DNA from: JACJXF01 sp038316435
GTDB lineage: Bacteria; Bacteroidota; Bacteroidia; Bacteroidales; GCA-2748055
NCBI GenBank assembly: GCA_038316435.1
Contig: JBBQAQ010000040.1
Coordinates: 1-38,309, forward strand
DNA length: 38,309 bases
Reading direction: 5' to 3'
The first letter of the stretch is position 1. Each line of letters opens with the position of its first letter. A program made the translations under genes and the position numbers. Shown piece after piece: positions 8,166-16,775 of this stretch. The notes under the pieces are model-generated. The model was not told the origin of the DNA, did not search any database, and saw only the letters and a list, made by a program, of their open reading frames with translations.

Positions 8166-9032
8166 ATGAAAAAACTAATTATTTCAATACCCATGCTCAT
8201 GTTGAGCGTTTTTATCATAGCTCAGGAACCTGCCGATACTTCCTATTGGAAGAAAGGAGGAATGGGAACAGCAACATTTTCACAGGTTAGTTTTTACCAA
8301 TGGGCTGCCGGGGGTGAAAACTCTTATTCAACCAACGGTTTTCTGAGCCTCTTTGCAAATTATAAAAAAGAGCATATAAGCTGGGACAATACATTAGGCC
8401 TCGGTTATGGCGTGATTAAGCAAGGAAGTCTTACCAAGAAAAGCGACGACCGCATAGATTTTTCTTCTCTGTTTGGTATGGAAGCCTCCAAGAAATGGAA
8501 TTACAGTGCTCTCATGGGATTTAAAACGCAGTTTGCAAAGGGATATAACTATCCCGACAAAGTACATGTCATATCTGACTTTTTTGCTCCGGCTTATTTA
8601 ACTACTTCCCTTGGGATGGGCTACAAACCAAATGATAAATTCAGCCTTTTCCTTTCTCCATTAACAAGTAAAATGACCTTTGTTATGGATGATACTCTTT
8701 CTGCCGCTGGTGCATTTGGAGTTGAACCAGGAAGCAAGTTCAGAGCAGAATTCGGGGGATATGCAAAACTCTCCTATATCCAGGAAATAATGAAGAATGT
8801 TAGTCTGCAGGGGAAAGTTGATTTGTTTACCAATTACCTTGAAAATCCTCAAAACATTGATGTTAATGCGGAATTGATGCTTACCATGAAAATAAATGAA
8901 TTCCTTGCTGCAACATTCAGTACCATGATAATATATGATGATGATGTAACACTATTGCAGAGTGATGGTACAAACGGTCCCGGATTGCAGGTGAAGGAGG
9001 TTTTCGGAGTTGGACTATCCTATAAATTCTAA
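8166..9032 (+). CDS. DUF3078 domain-containing outer-membrane-associated protein
   Basis: This 288-residue protein starts with a signal peptide (MKKLIISIPMLMLSVFIIAQ, cleavage near residue 20). WKKGGMGTATFSQVSFYQWAAGG follows in two blocks typical of DUF3078 proteins of Bacteroidota. The remainder alternates short amphipathic strands (for example FLSLFANYKKEHISWDNTLGLGYG) and ends in GVGLSYKF, with a terminal aromatic residue as in beta-barrel outer-membrane proteins. The function is unknown; an outer-membrane barrel is the likely structure. It has its own promoter at 8079-8109. Confidence 0.85.
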   Translation: MKKLIISIPMLMLSVFIIAQEPADTSYWKKGGMGTATFSQVSFYQWAAGGENSYSTNGFLSLFANYKKEHISWDNTLGLGYGVIKQGSLTKKSDDRIDFSSLFGMEASKKWNYSALMGFKTQFAKGYNYPDKVHVISDFFAPAYLTTSLGMGYKPNDKFSLFLSPLTSKMTFVMDDTLSAAGAFGVEPGSKFRAEFGGYAKLSYIQEIMKNVSLQGKVDLFTNYLENPQNIDVNAELMLTMKINEFLAATFSTMIIYDDDVTLLQSDGTNGPGLQVKEVFGVGLSYKF

Positions 9033-9087
9033 AAACATACAGTTTGTAACTATCCAGGTTGTTTAGGCTTCATGCTTTTAGATTTTA

Positions 9088-9162
9088 ACTCTGTGTCCCA
9101 CTCTGTGACTACTCTGTGAAACTCTGTGAAATTTATTTTTCTTTACACAGAGAACCACAGAG
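9088..9162. repeat. CTCTGTG inverted repeat, copy 2
   Basis: This is a longer copy of the unit at 7545-7595. CTCTGTG appears four times on the left (9089, 9101, 9112, 9122). TTACACAGAG and CACAGAG follow on the right (9143-9162), after a T-rich spacer. It lies between the convergent DUF3078 and DUF4924 genes and could act as a bidirectional transcription end. The two copies bracket the DCC-DUF3078 gene pair. Confidence 0.75.
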
Positions 9163-9181
9163 AACCAAAAAGTCAAAACAA

Positions 9182-9724
9182 CTAAAATTCTTTATCTCCC
9201 TTTTCAAACTGCAGGAATTTAGCCGAAAGAACAGCAATCAATTCACTGATAAGTCCGAAAGCCGCAGAGGTTTCCGGACTTATTGTTTTTTTTGTGAGTC
9301 TTAGCATCAGCAAGCCATATAATCCATTCAGACATAATTCTATTTCGCCGAAATTGCTTCCATCAGATTTTGCCCTCAAAGAATCAATGCTAAGCTGAAC
9401 TTTAAGATAGGCAGCATGGTATTTAGTTTCTGCTTCATCGTGCAAAAGCCTGATATGAAATGATTCAATGTCGGTGATAAGCGCCTTTACAATAGGGATA
9501 TGTCCTTTTTGAACAAGTTTCCCCTCTTTCATCATAACAATAATTGAGCTGTACCATTCGCGCATGTCTCTTTTTGCATGGTAAGGCTGTTCAAATTTCG
9601 CAATAATGTTCACGTCAATCAGAGCAATATCAAAACTGTAAGCCCTTATCAGATCTTCAATCTGAAACATATACAGCAGGTACTCAGCAATGTTTTCTTT
9701 TCTTTTCTGGTTTGCAATTAGCAT
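9182..9724 (-). CDS. DUF4924 family protein
   Basis: This is a 180-residue protein. Its N-terminus, MLIANQKRKENIAEYLLYMF followed by QIEDLIRAY, is diagnostic of DUF4924, a Bacteroidota-restricted family of unknown function. It is predicted mostly alpha-helical, with no signal peptide and no catalytic motif that I recognise. It lies 2 bp downstream of the S4-domain gene and is almost certainly cotranscribed with it. Confidence 0.88.
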   Translation of the reverse strand: MLIANQKRKENIAEYLLYMFQIEDLIRAYSFDIALIDVNIIAKFEQPYHAKRDMREWYSSIIVMMKEGKLVQKGHIPIVKALITDIESFHIRLLHDEAETKYHAAYLKVQLSIDSLRAKSDGSNFGEIELCLNGLYGLLMLRLTKKTISPETSAAFGLISELIAVLSAKFLQFEKGDKEF

Positions 9725-9726
9725 AA

Positions 9727-10107
9727 TTATTCTTCCCTTAATTTTTCAATAGTTCTGCGATCTCTCTTGGTTGGTCTGCCGGTTCCTTTATCCCTTTTTA
9801 TAAAAAAGCTGTCGGTCTGTTCCAGTTTTTTCAGTTCTTCAGGGGATGTTATATCCTGTGCAAAATCAGGTACAAGTTTAGCTGAAGTTCTTGATTTCGG
9901 AAAGTCTTTCACCATAAACGAATAGATCACTGGCATCTTTTTCACGTCGATCTTATCTCCTTCTTTCACCAGCCGTGATGGCTTTACAGAAATCCCATCA
10001 ACAAGGATTTTTCCTTTCTTGCATGCTTCTGCAGCCAGGCCACGTGTCTTGAAAACCCTGATAGCCCAAAGGTATTTGTCGATTCGTTTTGGGGATTCTT
10101 CAGGCAT
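9727..10107 (-). CDS. S4-domain RNA-binding protein (Hsp15-like)
   Basis: This is a 126-residue protein. The S4 fold occupies about residues 6-55: RIDKYLWAIRVFKTRGLAAE, then GKILVDGISVKPSRLVKEGD, the typical RNA-binding turn. The C-terminal half is basic (GTGRPTKRDRRTIEKL), as in Hsp15, which rescues stalled 50S subunits carrying peptidyl-tRNA. A ribosome-related RNA-binding role is inferred. It is the first gene of a two-gene unit with the DUF4924 gene. The nearby pth and rplY genes also concern peptidyl-tRNA and the ribosome. Confidence 0.85.
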   Translation of the reverse strand: MPEESPKRIDKYLWAIRVFKTRGLAAEACKKGKILVDGISVKPSRLVKEGDKIDVKKMPVIYSFMVKDFPKSRTSAKLVPDFAQDITSPEELKKLEQTDSFFIKRDKGTGRPTKRDRRTIEKLREE

Positions 10108-10165
10108 TTATATTGAATATGGATTTGTGTCCTTCAAGATACTTCGTTCAAATCAAGTCTGATTC

Positions 10166-10864
10166 TTATCTTACTTCCAACTTAAACCCCGTGCGTGGAA
10201 CATTTACGATAGAGACATTAGGGTCGTCGACGAGGAATTTACGAAGCTTGGTGATATATACATCCATACTTCTTCCCATGAAATAATCATCTTCACCCCA
10301 GATATTCTTAAGCACAATTTCTCTTCTTACAAGCTTATTCATATTTATGCTGAGCAAACGCAAAACTTCAGCTTCTTTGCGTGTAAGCCGAACTTCACCT
10401 TTGATCGTACTTAAAATATGATTGTTGTAATCGAAGAGATATTTCCCAATTGAAAAAACAACAGGCAATTCCGATTTCAGGATGGAATATTTTGATCTTC
10501 TGAGAATCGCTTCGATCCTAAGACTAAGCTCTTCAGTGCTAAAAGGTTTTGTAATATAATCATCGGCCCCGGCTTTCAATCCCCTGATCTTATCCTTTTC
10601 CATGTTTTTGGCAGTCAGAAAAACAATTGGGATCTCCTGATTTTTTGCTCGGATTTCCTCTGCAATAGTGAATCCATCTTTAAAGGGAAGCATGACATCC
10701 AGAATACACAAATCGAAATCGCCATTCCTGAAGAATTCCATTCCTGAAATTCCATCAGTAGCCAAAACAACTTCGTAATTACTTAATTCAAGAAAGTCGG
10801 AAAGAACAATCCCAAGATTGGTATCATCTTCAACTAATAATATTTTAGCGGTTTTATTTTTCAT
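10166..10864 (-). CDS. rprY: OmpR/PhoB-family response regulator, RprY-like
   Basis: This 232-residue response regulator has a receiver domain (about 5-125) with acidic pocket residues in LLVEDD, phospho-acceptor D56 in CILDVMLP, a conserved Thr in FLTAK, and Lys in YITKPFS. It is followed by an OmpR-type winged helix (about 135-230; RLTRKEAEVLRLL, then MDVYITKLRKFL). Similarity to Bacteroides RprY is strong in the block GADDYITKPFSTEELSLRIE. The gene follows the kinase gene by 86 bp. It probably acts as a DNA-binding transcription factor phosphorylated by that kinase. The symbol is by resemblance. Confidence 0.88.
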   Translation of the reverse strand: MKNKTAKILLVEDDTNLGIVLSDFLELSNYEVVLATDGISGMEFFRNGDFDLCILDVMLPFKDGFTIAEEIRAKNQEIPIVFLTAKNMEKDKIRGLKAGADDYITKPFSTEELSLRIEAILRRSKYSILKSELPVVFSIGKYLFDYNNHILSTIKGEVRLTRKEAEVLRLLSINMNKLVRREIVLKNIWGEDDYFMGRSMDVYITKLRKFLVDDPNVSIVNVPRTGFKLEVR

Positions 10865-10950
10865 TTCAAAATGAATTAATTTGGATTCCGGTAAAAGACA
10901 AAATCATTATGCCCCGATAACCAATTCCTCACTTTAATCAATTTTGCCCC

Positions 10951-12231
10951 TTAACTCTTTACTAACGGAAGGAACACATCAAATCTTGTGCCCTTTCCTA
11001 ATTCGCTATGAACAATTATTTTACCCTTGTGCGCTTCAATAATTGTTTTCACATAGTACAAGCCTAATCCAAAGCCTTTTACGTTGTGAACATCTCCGGT
11101 TGGAACACGATAGAACTTTTCGAAAATATATTTAATGTTCTCTTTCTTAATCCCAATTCCTTTGTCTTCGAAGGAGAAAACAAAATCATTTTTCTCAACA
11201 TTACTTCGTATGATAATATGTATTTCTCCTGACGAATATTTAATTGCATTATTCATCAGGTTAGCTATTACATTCCCTATTTGAATTGAATCAGCTACCA
11301 GATTATCGCTTGCAGCATCGAGAAAAAAATCGACTTTTACTTCTTTTTCACAATGTTCAAGACATAGATTATTCACCACTGTCCTGATAAATTCGTTCAT
11401 GCTTATATTTGAAGTATCCAGACTTAATTCTCCTCGATCCATCGATGCCATTTCAAGAACTTTATCAACCTGCGAGCGCATTCTGCCATTTTCATCAAAA
11501 ATTATTTTGGCATATTTAAGGCTTTTGTCCTTATTCAGCTTATCCCCTGAGGTAAGCAATACTTCTGATGCGAGGGAGATGGTAGCGATCGGAGTTTTAA
11601 ACTCGTGTGTAATATTATTAATAAGATCATCCCGTATTTCGGATATCTTTTTCTGTTTTATTATTGTGGTAATGGTATAATAAAAACTAAAGATTATGAT
11701 AATAAGAAAAATACCAGAGAGACCCAGCCACAATGACATTCCGGCAAGAGTTTGTTTTGTTTGATTCGGGAAGTATAAAGCGAGATGGTAATAATCTTGT
11801 TTAAACGCACAATGCAGACAGGCTTTATGCACTTTCATTCCGGATTCTTTGTGGGGCTTATTCCCGTATGAAAAAATAATCGAATCGTTGGAGGTTTTTA
11901 CAATATTATAGCAGAAGTTCGCATCAAGGGAATGGTAATTAATGTATTTGATTAATAACCTGTGTATTTCGGTGGAGTCAACAACTTTGAAAAAATTGCC
12001 CGTTCCGGATTGGTTACCGGCACAAATCATCTTCCCGCTTTTCTGGTAAATACCACCACTGGTATCGATGAGCTCTGATAACATATCGTCCAGAGCTAGA
12101 TCCACTCGATGGTCGTGTTGCTCTTCGGCAAGATCAATGGCATTCTTAACCCAGAAAGTCTGTGTGGTTATCAATCCCCCTAAAGAAAGTGAAGCGAATA
12201 TTATTATTAAGCGGATAGTGCGTTTACCCAT
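10951..12231 (-). CDS. rprX: Sensor histidine kinase, RprX-like
   Basis: This 426-residue membrane kinase has TM1 (about 6-28), a periplasmic sensor region (about 29-160), TM2 (about 162-190), a HisKA domain with phospho-acceptor H209 in NNITHEFKTP, and an ATPase domain with N box NLMNNAIKYS, G1 EDKGIGI and G2 GFGLGLYY. The periplasmic part carries four cysteines, C70, C107 and a CxxC pair at C138 and C141 (KACLHCAF), which could form disulfides. Its partner is the response regulator gene just downstream. A TAACTTTG box (minus strand, 12241-12248) ends only 9 bp before the ATG, so the leader would be very short if that promoter is used. Confidence 0.88.
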   Translation of the reverse strand: MGKRTIRLIIIFASLSLGGLITTQTFWVKNAIDLAEEQHDHRVDLALDDMLSELIDTSGGIYQKSGKMICAGNQSGTGNFFKVVDSTEIHRLLIKYINYHSLDANFCYNIVKTSNDSIIFSYGNKPHKESGMKVHKACLHCAFKQDYYHLALYFPNQTKQTLAGMSLWLGLSGIFLIIIIFSFYYTITTIIKQKKISEIRDDLINNITHEFKTPIATISLASEVLLTSGDKLNKDKSLKYAKIIFDENGRMRSQVDKVLEMASMDRGELSLDTSNISMNEFIRTVVNNLCLEHCEKEVKVDFFLDAASDNLVADSIQIGNVIANLMNNAIKYSSGEIHIIIRSNVEKNDFVFSFEDKGIGIKKENIKYIFEKFYRVPTGDVHNVKGFGLGLYYVKTIIEAHKGKIIVHSELGKGTRFDVFLPLVKS

Positions 12232-12240
12232 TTTTTATTG

Positions 12241-12248
12241 CAAAGTTA
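12241..12248 (-). promoter_or_regulatory. Candidate -7 promoter box upstream of the histidine kinase
   Basis: The minus strand reads TAACTTTG, a match to TAnnTTTG. A TCTG lies 21 bp further upstream in place of TTTG. Transcription from it would begin within about 5 nt of the start codon, giving a nearly leaderless mRNA. Chance occurrence is possible. Confidence 0.4.
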
Positions 12249-12360
12249 GAAGGGATTTTCAAGTTAATGCAGATTTAACAAGAAGTTAACAAGGGGAGGG
12301 GACAATTTTTTGAGATTGTAAAAGAGTTACCGGGTAAAGCTGTAAAAACTCAATCGCAAA

Positions 12361-12924
12361 CTACTTGTTATTGTAGAGATTCATGGTAGTCTCAACCCCA
12401 GACAGCGCAAAGGATTTAATAATATCTCCTGCAAGCAAAATACGGGAAGATAGAGTAGATTTTTCTTCTGTACTGAATTGCCCCAAAACATAATCTACCT
12501 GTGTGCCTTTTGGAAAATTATCTCCAATACCAAATCGAAGTCTTGCAAAATTACTTGTGCCTAAAACTTCAGTGATATTAATCAGTCCATTATGACCGGC
12601 ATCTCCACCACGAGGTTTTAGCCGGAGAACGCCAAAGGGCAAAGCGAGGTCGTCAACTGTTACAAGAAGATTTTCTATTGGGAGTTTGTGCTTCTTAAGC
12701 CAGTAATCAACTGCTTTTCCACTCAAATTAACGTAGGTGGAGGGTTTAAGAAGTATGAGTGTCTTTCCTTTTAACTTTATGGTGCAGGTAAAACCGTAAC
12801 GTCCATCTTCAAAAAAAATATTGGACGCCCCAGATAGAGCGTCCAATACATCAAAGCCTATATTATGACGGGTGTGAGCATACTCACTCCCAATATTACC
12901 CAATCCTGCAATGAGATATTTCAT
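12361..12924 (-). CDS. pth: Peptidyl-tRNA hydrolase
   Basis: This is a 187-residue Pth, which releases peptides from peptidyl-tRNA so that the tRNA can be recycled. The active-site residues are present: N10 in GLGN, catalytic H20 in TRHNIGFDVLD, N66 in PSTYVNLSGK, D91/D92 in VTVDDLALP, and N112 in GGDAGHNGL. Length is normal. It starts 24 bp downstream of rplY, an arrangement common in bacteria, and is probably cotranscribed with it. Confidence 0.96.
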   Translation of the reverse strand: MKYLIAGLGNIGSEYAHTRHNIGFDVLDALSGASNIFFEDGRYGFTCTIKLKGKTLILLKPSTYVNLSGKAVDYWLKKHKLPIENLLVTVDDLALPFGVLRLKPRGGDAGHNGLINITEVLGTSNFARLRFGIGDNFPKGTQVDYVLGQFSTEEKSTLSSRILLAGDIIKSFALSGVETTMNLYNNK

Positions 12925-12948
12925 TATTCAGGAAGGATTTTTATCTGA

Positions 12949-13575
12949 CTATTTTTCAGCGGCTTCAGCAGCGCCTTCAACAGGAGCAGCAGCAGGAACA
13001 GCAGGTGTACCTTCTTCCATACCTTTAGCAGCAACGCGTGATGAAAGAACCGAAACTACCATGGAACGTGCCTGATCGAGTAGTTCAATATTTGGATAAG
13101 AAAGATCCTCAACTTTTACCACATGACCTACATCTACTTTTGTAAGATCTACTTCAAGGGTTTCAGGAAGATTTTTTACCAGGCCTCTAACTTTAAGTGA
13201 CCTTCTTTTTTCACGAAGTTTTCCACCGTTCTTTATACCGATGCAATTTCCGGTAAGAACAATAGGGATGTTGATAACAACAGGTTTGCTCTCATCAACT
13301 TCAATAAAATCAATATGATTGAGGTTGTCGGAAACAGGATGAAACTGTAAAGCCTGCATAATGGCTTCGTGTTTTTCACCTTCAATATCCAAATGAACGA
13401 TTAGTGCATCCGGAGTATAAACGAGTTTTCTGAATTCGTTTTTGTGGGCATAGAAATGTAAAACATCTTTACCACCATACAGAACGCAAGGAACCATGTC
13501 TTGTTTTCTGAGTTCGCGGGTGTCAGTTTTACCTGTCTTCTCCCTCTTTTTTACTGTAATTTCAATTGTTTTCAT
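12949..13575 (-). CDS. rplY: 50S ribosomal protein L25 / general stress protein Ctc
   Basis: This 208-residue long-form L25 (TL5/CTC type) binds 5S rRNA. The N-terminal L25 domain (about 1-92) contains REKTGKTDTRELRKQDMVPC and VPCVLYGGKD, and the C-terminal beta domain spans about 98-185. An alanine/proline/glutamate-rich tail follows (about 190-208), which is variable in this family. It is probably the first gene of the rplY-pth unit, with a promoter at 13664-13671 and a hairpin in its leader. Confidence 0.95.
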   Translation of the reverse strand: MKTIEITVKKREKTGKTDTRELRKQDMVPCVLYGGKDVLHFYAHKNEFRKLVYTPDALIVHLDIEGEKHEAIMQALQFHPVSDNLNHIDFIEVDESKPVVINIPIVLTGNCIGIKNGGKLREKRRSLKVRGLVKNLPETLEVDLTKVDVGHVVKVEDLSYPNIELLDQARSMVVSVLSSRVAAKGMEEGTPAVPAAAPVEGAAEAAEK

Positions 13576-13615
13576 AAGATAAAATTTGTGCTACTAAGAA
13601 TTAATATTCATGATA

Positions 13616-13636
13616 ATTCCCCATCACACTGGGAAT
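13616..13636 (-). promoter_or_regulatory. Small hairpin in the rplY leader
   Basis: ATTCCC (13616-13621) and GGGAAT (13631-13636) form a 6-bp stem with a 9-nt loop about 40 nt upstream of the rplY start. It could be a regulatory leader structure or chance. There is no U-run after it on the minus strand. Confidence 0.3.
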
Positions 13637-13663
13637 ACATAATTTGTTCCTTAAAAAGGAGTG

Positions 13664-13671
13664 CAAATATA
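13664..13671 (-). promoter_or_regulatory. Bacteroidota -7 box of the rplY promoter
   Basis: The minus strand reads TATATTTG, a full match to TAnnTTTG. TTCG lies 19 bp upstream in place of TTTG. It overlaps the end of prs and predicts a leader of about 80 nt for rplY-pth. Confidence 0.6.
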
Positions 13672-13675
13672 GTAC

Positions 13676-14614
13676 TTAAATTATAAAATGCGAACTTATC
13701 GACTGATAATTATATACTTTATTAATCACCTCTGCAAAGAGGTCGGCAATGGACAGAACTTTTATTTTTGGACTTTCGTCGCGGATAGGAATTGAGTCGG
13801 TAACAATTATTTCCGTAATTAAGGAATTGTTAATGCGTTCGTAAGCAGGGCCGGATAAAACAGGGTGTGTTGCTACAACTCGAACAGATTTAGCACCTTC
13901 ATTAATCATCATTTCTGCTGCCAGACAAACGGTTCCGGCAGTGTCGATCATATCGTCAACAATAAAAATGTTTTTACCTTCCATATCCCCAATGGCTCTG
14001 ATTTCTTCTACAACATTAGGTTTTTTCCTCATTTTGTAGCAGATAACCATCTGTGAACCGAGGAATCGGGCATAAGCGTTGGCTCTTTTTGTTCCGCCCA
14101 TATCCGGAGCAGCAATAGCAAGATTGTCAAGACCAAGGTCTTTAATATAAGGAACGAATATAGTAGATGCATATAAATGGTCAACCGGAACATCAAAAAA
14201 TCCCTGTAACTGGTCAGCATGCATATCCATTGTCATTACCCGGTCAACTCCGGCTGCCATAAGCAGATTTGAAACAAGTTTTGCGCCGATGGATGAACGT
14301 GGGCGGTCTTTTCGATCCTGCCTGCCATAACCGAAATAAGGCAATACAGCAACAATCTTATACGCACTTGCTCTTTTCGCAGCATCGATCATTAATAGCA
14401 ACTCAAGCATATTTTCTGCAGGCGGTTGAGTTGATTGTACGATAAAAACTGTACATCCCCTTACAGATTCTTCATAATGCGGCTGAAGCTCGCCATCGCT
14501 GAATTCTATAACATTTGTTTTACCTAATTCAGCACCAAAGGATTTTGCAATTTTTTCGGCAAGTGGTTTGGTGGCTCTTCCTGCGAAGAATTTTATCGGT
14601 GTATAAGCTCTCAT
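13676..14614 (-). CDS. prs: Ribose-phosphate pyrophosphokinase
   Basis: This 312-residue PRPP synthetase makes 5-phosphoribosyl-1-pyrophosphate from ribose-5-phosphate and ATP for nucleotide, His and Trp synthesis. Motifs visible: EFSDGELQ, the ATP/ribose loop YFGYGRQDRKDRPRSSI, the metal-binding block MDMHADQLQGFFD, and the PRPP-binding loop FIVDDMIDTAGT. Length is normal for the class I enzyme. It is separated by 73 bp from engB upstream and 100 bp from rplY downstream, each gap containing a candidate promoter. Confidence 0.97.
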   Translation of the reverse strand: MRAYTPIKFFAGRATKPLAEKIAKSFGAELGKTNVIEFSDGELQPHYEESVRGCTVFIVQSTQPPAENMLELLLMIDAAKRASAYKIVAVLPYFGYGRQDRKDRPRSSIGAKLVSNLLMAAGVDRVMTMDMHADQLQGFFDVPVDHLYASTIFVPYIKDLGLDNLAIAAPDMGGTKRANAYARFLGSQMVICYKMRKKPNVVEEIRAIGDMEGKNIFIVDDMIDTAGTVCLAAEMMINEGAKSVRVVATHPVLSGPAYERINNSLITEIIVTDSIPIRDESPKIKVLSIADLFAEVINKVYNYQSISSHFII

Positions 14615-14646
14615 AAGACTATGAAAAGATTTAAGAAATTCTGAAG

Positions 14647-14654
14647 CAAATGTA
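14647..14654 (-). promoter_or_regulatory. Candidate -7 promoter box upstream of prs
   Basis: The minus strand reads TACATTTG, matching TAnnTTTG, 32 bp before the prs start. No TTTG at the expected distance was seen. Confidence 0.45.
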
Positions 14655-14687
14655 AATATTCTTAAGGCAATACTTATTCAATGTTCA

Positions 14688-15296
14688 TTAATTGTTAGCT
14701 TTTTTATCGTGCATCACAAAGTGAATGAAATCAAGGATTTCGTCGCGTCCGGTTTTTTTAACGGAGGAGCTTACAAAACTTGTCGGCAATTCATCCCATG
14801 TTTCGAGCAGTTTTGCTTCTACTTTCTTCTTGTTGTCATTAAAATCCCGAAGCGACAATTTATCAGTTTTTGTAAAGACCATTACCAAAGGAACCTGATT
14901 AGTGCCACACCAATTAATAAACTCAATATCGATGTCTTGTGGATCTAGTCTTCCGTCAATTAATATAAAAAGACACGACATGTTTTCACTCTTCAAAATA
15001 AAATTCTCAATGATCTTGCTAAACTCAGCTTTCATCGATTTGCTAACCTTTGCATAACCATAACCAGGCAAATCGACAAGAAACCATTGATTATTTATCA
15101 GGAAATGATTGATGAGCCTTGTTTTACCAGGGGATACAGAAATCTTAGCCAAACCATTTCTTCCGGTAAGCATATTTATAAGGGAAGATTTTCCAACATT
15201 GGAACGACCGATAAAAGCAAATTCCGGACGGTGTCCCGTTGGACATTCGGAGATCTTAGTACTACTTTTTTCAAAAACTGCGGATTTAATAATCAT
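14688..15296 (-). CDS. engB: Ribosome biogenesis GTP-binding protein YihA/YsxC/EngB
   Basis: This is a 202-residue TRAFAC-class GTPase needed for 50S subunit maturation. The G motifs are intact: G1 GRSNVGKSS (30-38), the G2 threonine in SPGKTRLINHF, G3 DLPGYGYAKV, G4 TKTDKL, and G5 VSSSVKKTG. Length is typical. It sits between manA and prs on the same strand with gaps of about 70 bp, so cotranscription is possible but not shown. Confidence 0.95.
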   Translation of the reverse strand: MIIKSAVFEKSSTKISECPTGHRPEFAFIGRSNVGKSSLINMLTGRNGLAKISVSPGKTRLINHFLINNQWFLVDLPGYGYAKVSKSMKAEFSKIIENFILKSENMSCLFILIDGRLDPQDIDIEFINWCGTNQVPLVMVFTKTDKLSLRDFNDNKKKVEAKLLETWDELPTSFVSSSVKKTGRDEILDFIHFVMHDKKANN

Positions 15297-15364
15297 AGTT
15301 GTGTTTGTGTATATTTCAGGGGATGATAAAATGACGCAGTCAAAAAGAACAATTTGCCTGTAGG

Positions 15365-16345
15365 CTATTTAATATATATCTCAAGTAATACTGTAGGCTT
15401 ATTTGGTTTTAAGGTTATGTTTTTTACTGCTGCGGGAATTAAAATTGTTTCTCCCTTTGTAAAACTAACAGACTCACCATCGCCATAAATTATTTCGCCC
15501 GCTCCATCTGCACACATATAAATTACAAATGAATCAATAAGTATAAAGTCTTTTTCTACTGGTTTGTTGAAATTAACAATGTTGGTTGTAAAGTATATGC
15601 AATCAACAGCGTTTACTGTCTTATTCGATATAACAGGATATGAAGTTTTATATGAATCTGAAACTGCAAAATCGATTGCTTCCAATGCAGCTTCTGTATG
15701 CAATTCCCTCAGGTTTCCCTCTGAATCTTTACGGTTGAAATCATAAATCCGGTAGGTGAGATCGGAAGTTTGCTGAATTTCAGCAATTAAAATACCTGCT
15801 CCAATGGCATGAATCCTACCAGCAGGCATGAAAAAAACATCTCCGGCTCTAACTGGCTCATAGTTTAATGCGCTTTCAAGCTCCCCATCATTCAAAAGTT
15901 TTGTGTAAGTTTTCTTGTCCAGTTGAGTTCGGAATCCGGAAATCAGTTGTGAGCCTTGCTCTGCTTGGAGAACATACCACATTTCAGTTTTCCCGCATGA
16001 ATTATGCCGTTCCATAGCAAGGGTATCATCCGGATGAACTTGAATACTCAATACTTCAGAAGCATCTATAAATTTTATTAGTAGGGGGAATTCCAATCCG
16101 AAGGTATCATATACTTTATCTCCAACCAAATCGCCCATATATACTTCAATAAGTTCAGGTAGTTCATTACCTTCAAGAAATCCTTGATTTACAACAGAAA
16201 AATTTCCGTCATATCCGGAAATTTCCCAACTTTCACCGCATGTTTCAGAAGAATTTGTTTTATTTAACAGGGTTTTAAGCTTTTTGCCTCCCCATATTTT
16301 ATCTTTTAAAATTGGTGTAAATTTGAGAGGATATAGGGTGTTCAT
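15365..16345 (-). CDS. manA: Mannose-6-phosphate isomerase, class I short form
   Basis: This 326-residue zinc-dependent isomerase interconverts mannose-6-phosphate and fructose-6-phosphate and feeds GDP-mannose and surface glycan synthesis. The N-terminal KDKIWGGKKL, the zinc-site motif IQVHPDD, GKTEMWYVL, FFMPAGRIHAIGAG and the catalytic-loop block DLTYRIYDFNR are all present. The C-terminal cupin is short, as in Bacillus and Bacteroidota enzymes. It lies 51 bp downstream of the Dabb gene. Confidence 0.93.
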   Translation of the reverse strand: MNTLYPLKFTPILKDKIWGGKKLKTLLNKTNSSETCGESWEISGYDGNFSVVNQGFLEGNELPELIEVYMGDLVGDKVYDTFGLEFPLLIKFIDASEVLSIQVHPDDTLAMERHNSCGKTEMWYVLQAEQGSQLISGFRTQLDKKTYTKLLNDGELESALNYEPVRAGDVFFMPAGRIHAIGAGILIAEIQQTSDLTYRIYDFNRKDSEGNLRELHTEAALEAIDFAVSDSYKTSYPVISNKTVNAVDCIYFTTNIVNFNKPVEKDFILIDSFVIYMCADGAGEIIYGDGESVSFTKGETILIPAAVKNITLKPNKPTVLLEIYIK

Positions 16346-16396
16346 GTAAAATTGTTTTGAGAGAGAATGAGTTTTGACTTTAAAAATTTGTTGTTG

Positions 16397-16729
16397 CTAA
16401 TTTTCAGGCTCGAATTTGTACTCCGGTTCAAAAGTATAATCCACAACAGCTGACGACAACTTTATATCCTTTAGAAAATCAACAACCTTCTGATGTTCAG
16501 GGTGAGCACTGTATAATTTGAGATCACTTTCGGTTTTAAATTCGCTTACCAATACTAGGTCATAAGCTACATCACGTGTACTGAAATTTATCCCTGCTTC
16601 AATTGAAAGTATTCCCTGAATTCGGCCACCAAGTTCGTCAATCATCTTTTTAAGTTCCGTAAGCTTCTGTATTTTAATGGATTCGTGTTCAAACTCCTTT
16701 AATTTGAACATAATAATATGCCTGATCAT
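16397..16729 (-). CDS. Dabb (stress-responsive A/B barrel) family protein
   Basis: This is a 110-residue single Dabb domain: MIRHIIMFKLKEF at the start, ISIEAGINFS-like central strand, AYDLVLVSEFKTESDLKLY, then HPEHQKVVDFL. These are hallmarks of the dimeric alpha/beta barrel family. The biochemical role is unknown for most members. It is divergent from udk, with a promoter box at 16776-16783. Confidence 0.88.
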   Translation of the reverse strand: MIRHIIMFKLKEFEHESIKIQKLTELKKMIDELGGRIQGILSIEAGINFSTRDVAYDLVLVSEFKTESDLKLYSAHPEHQKVVDFLKDIKLSSAVVDYTFEPEYKFEPEN

Positions 16730-16775
16730 TTTTTTTAGCGGAATTGATTCGTAATTTGTAGTTTTAATCCCGATA

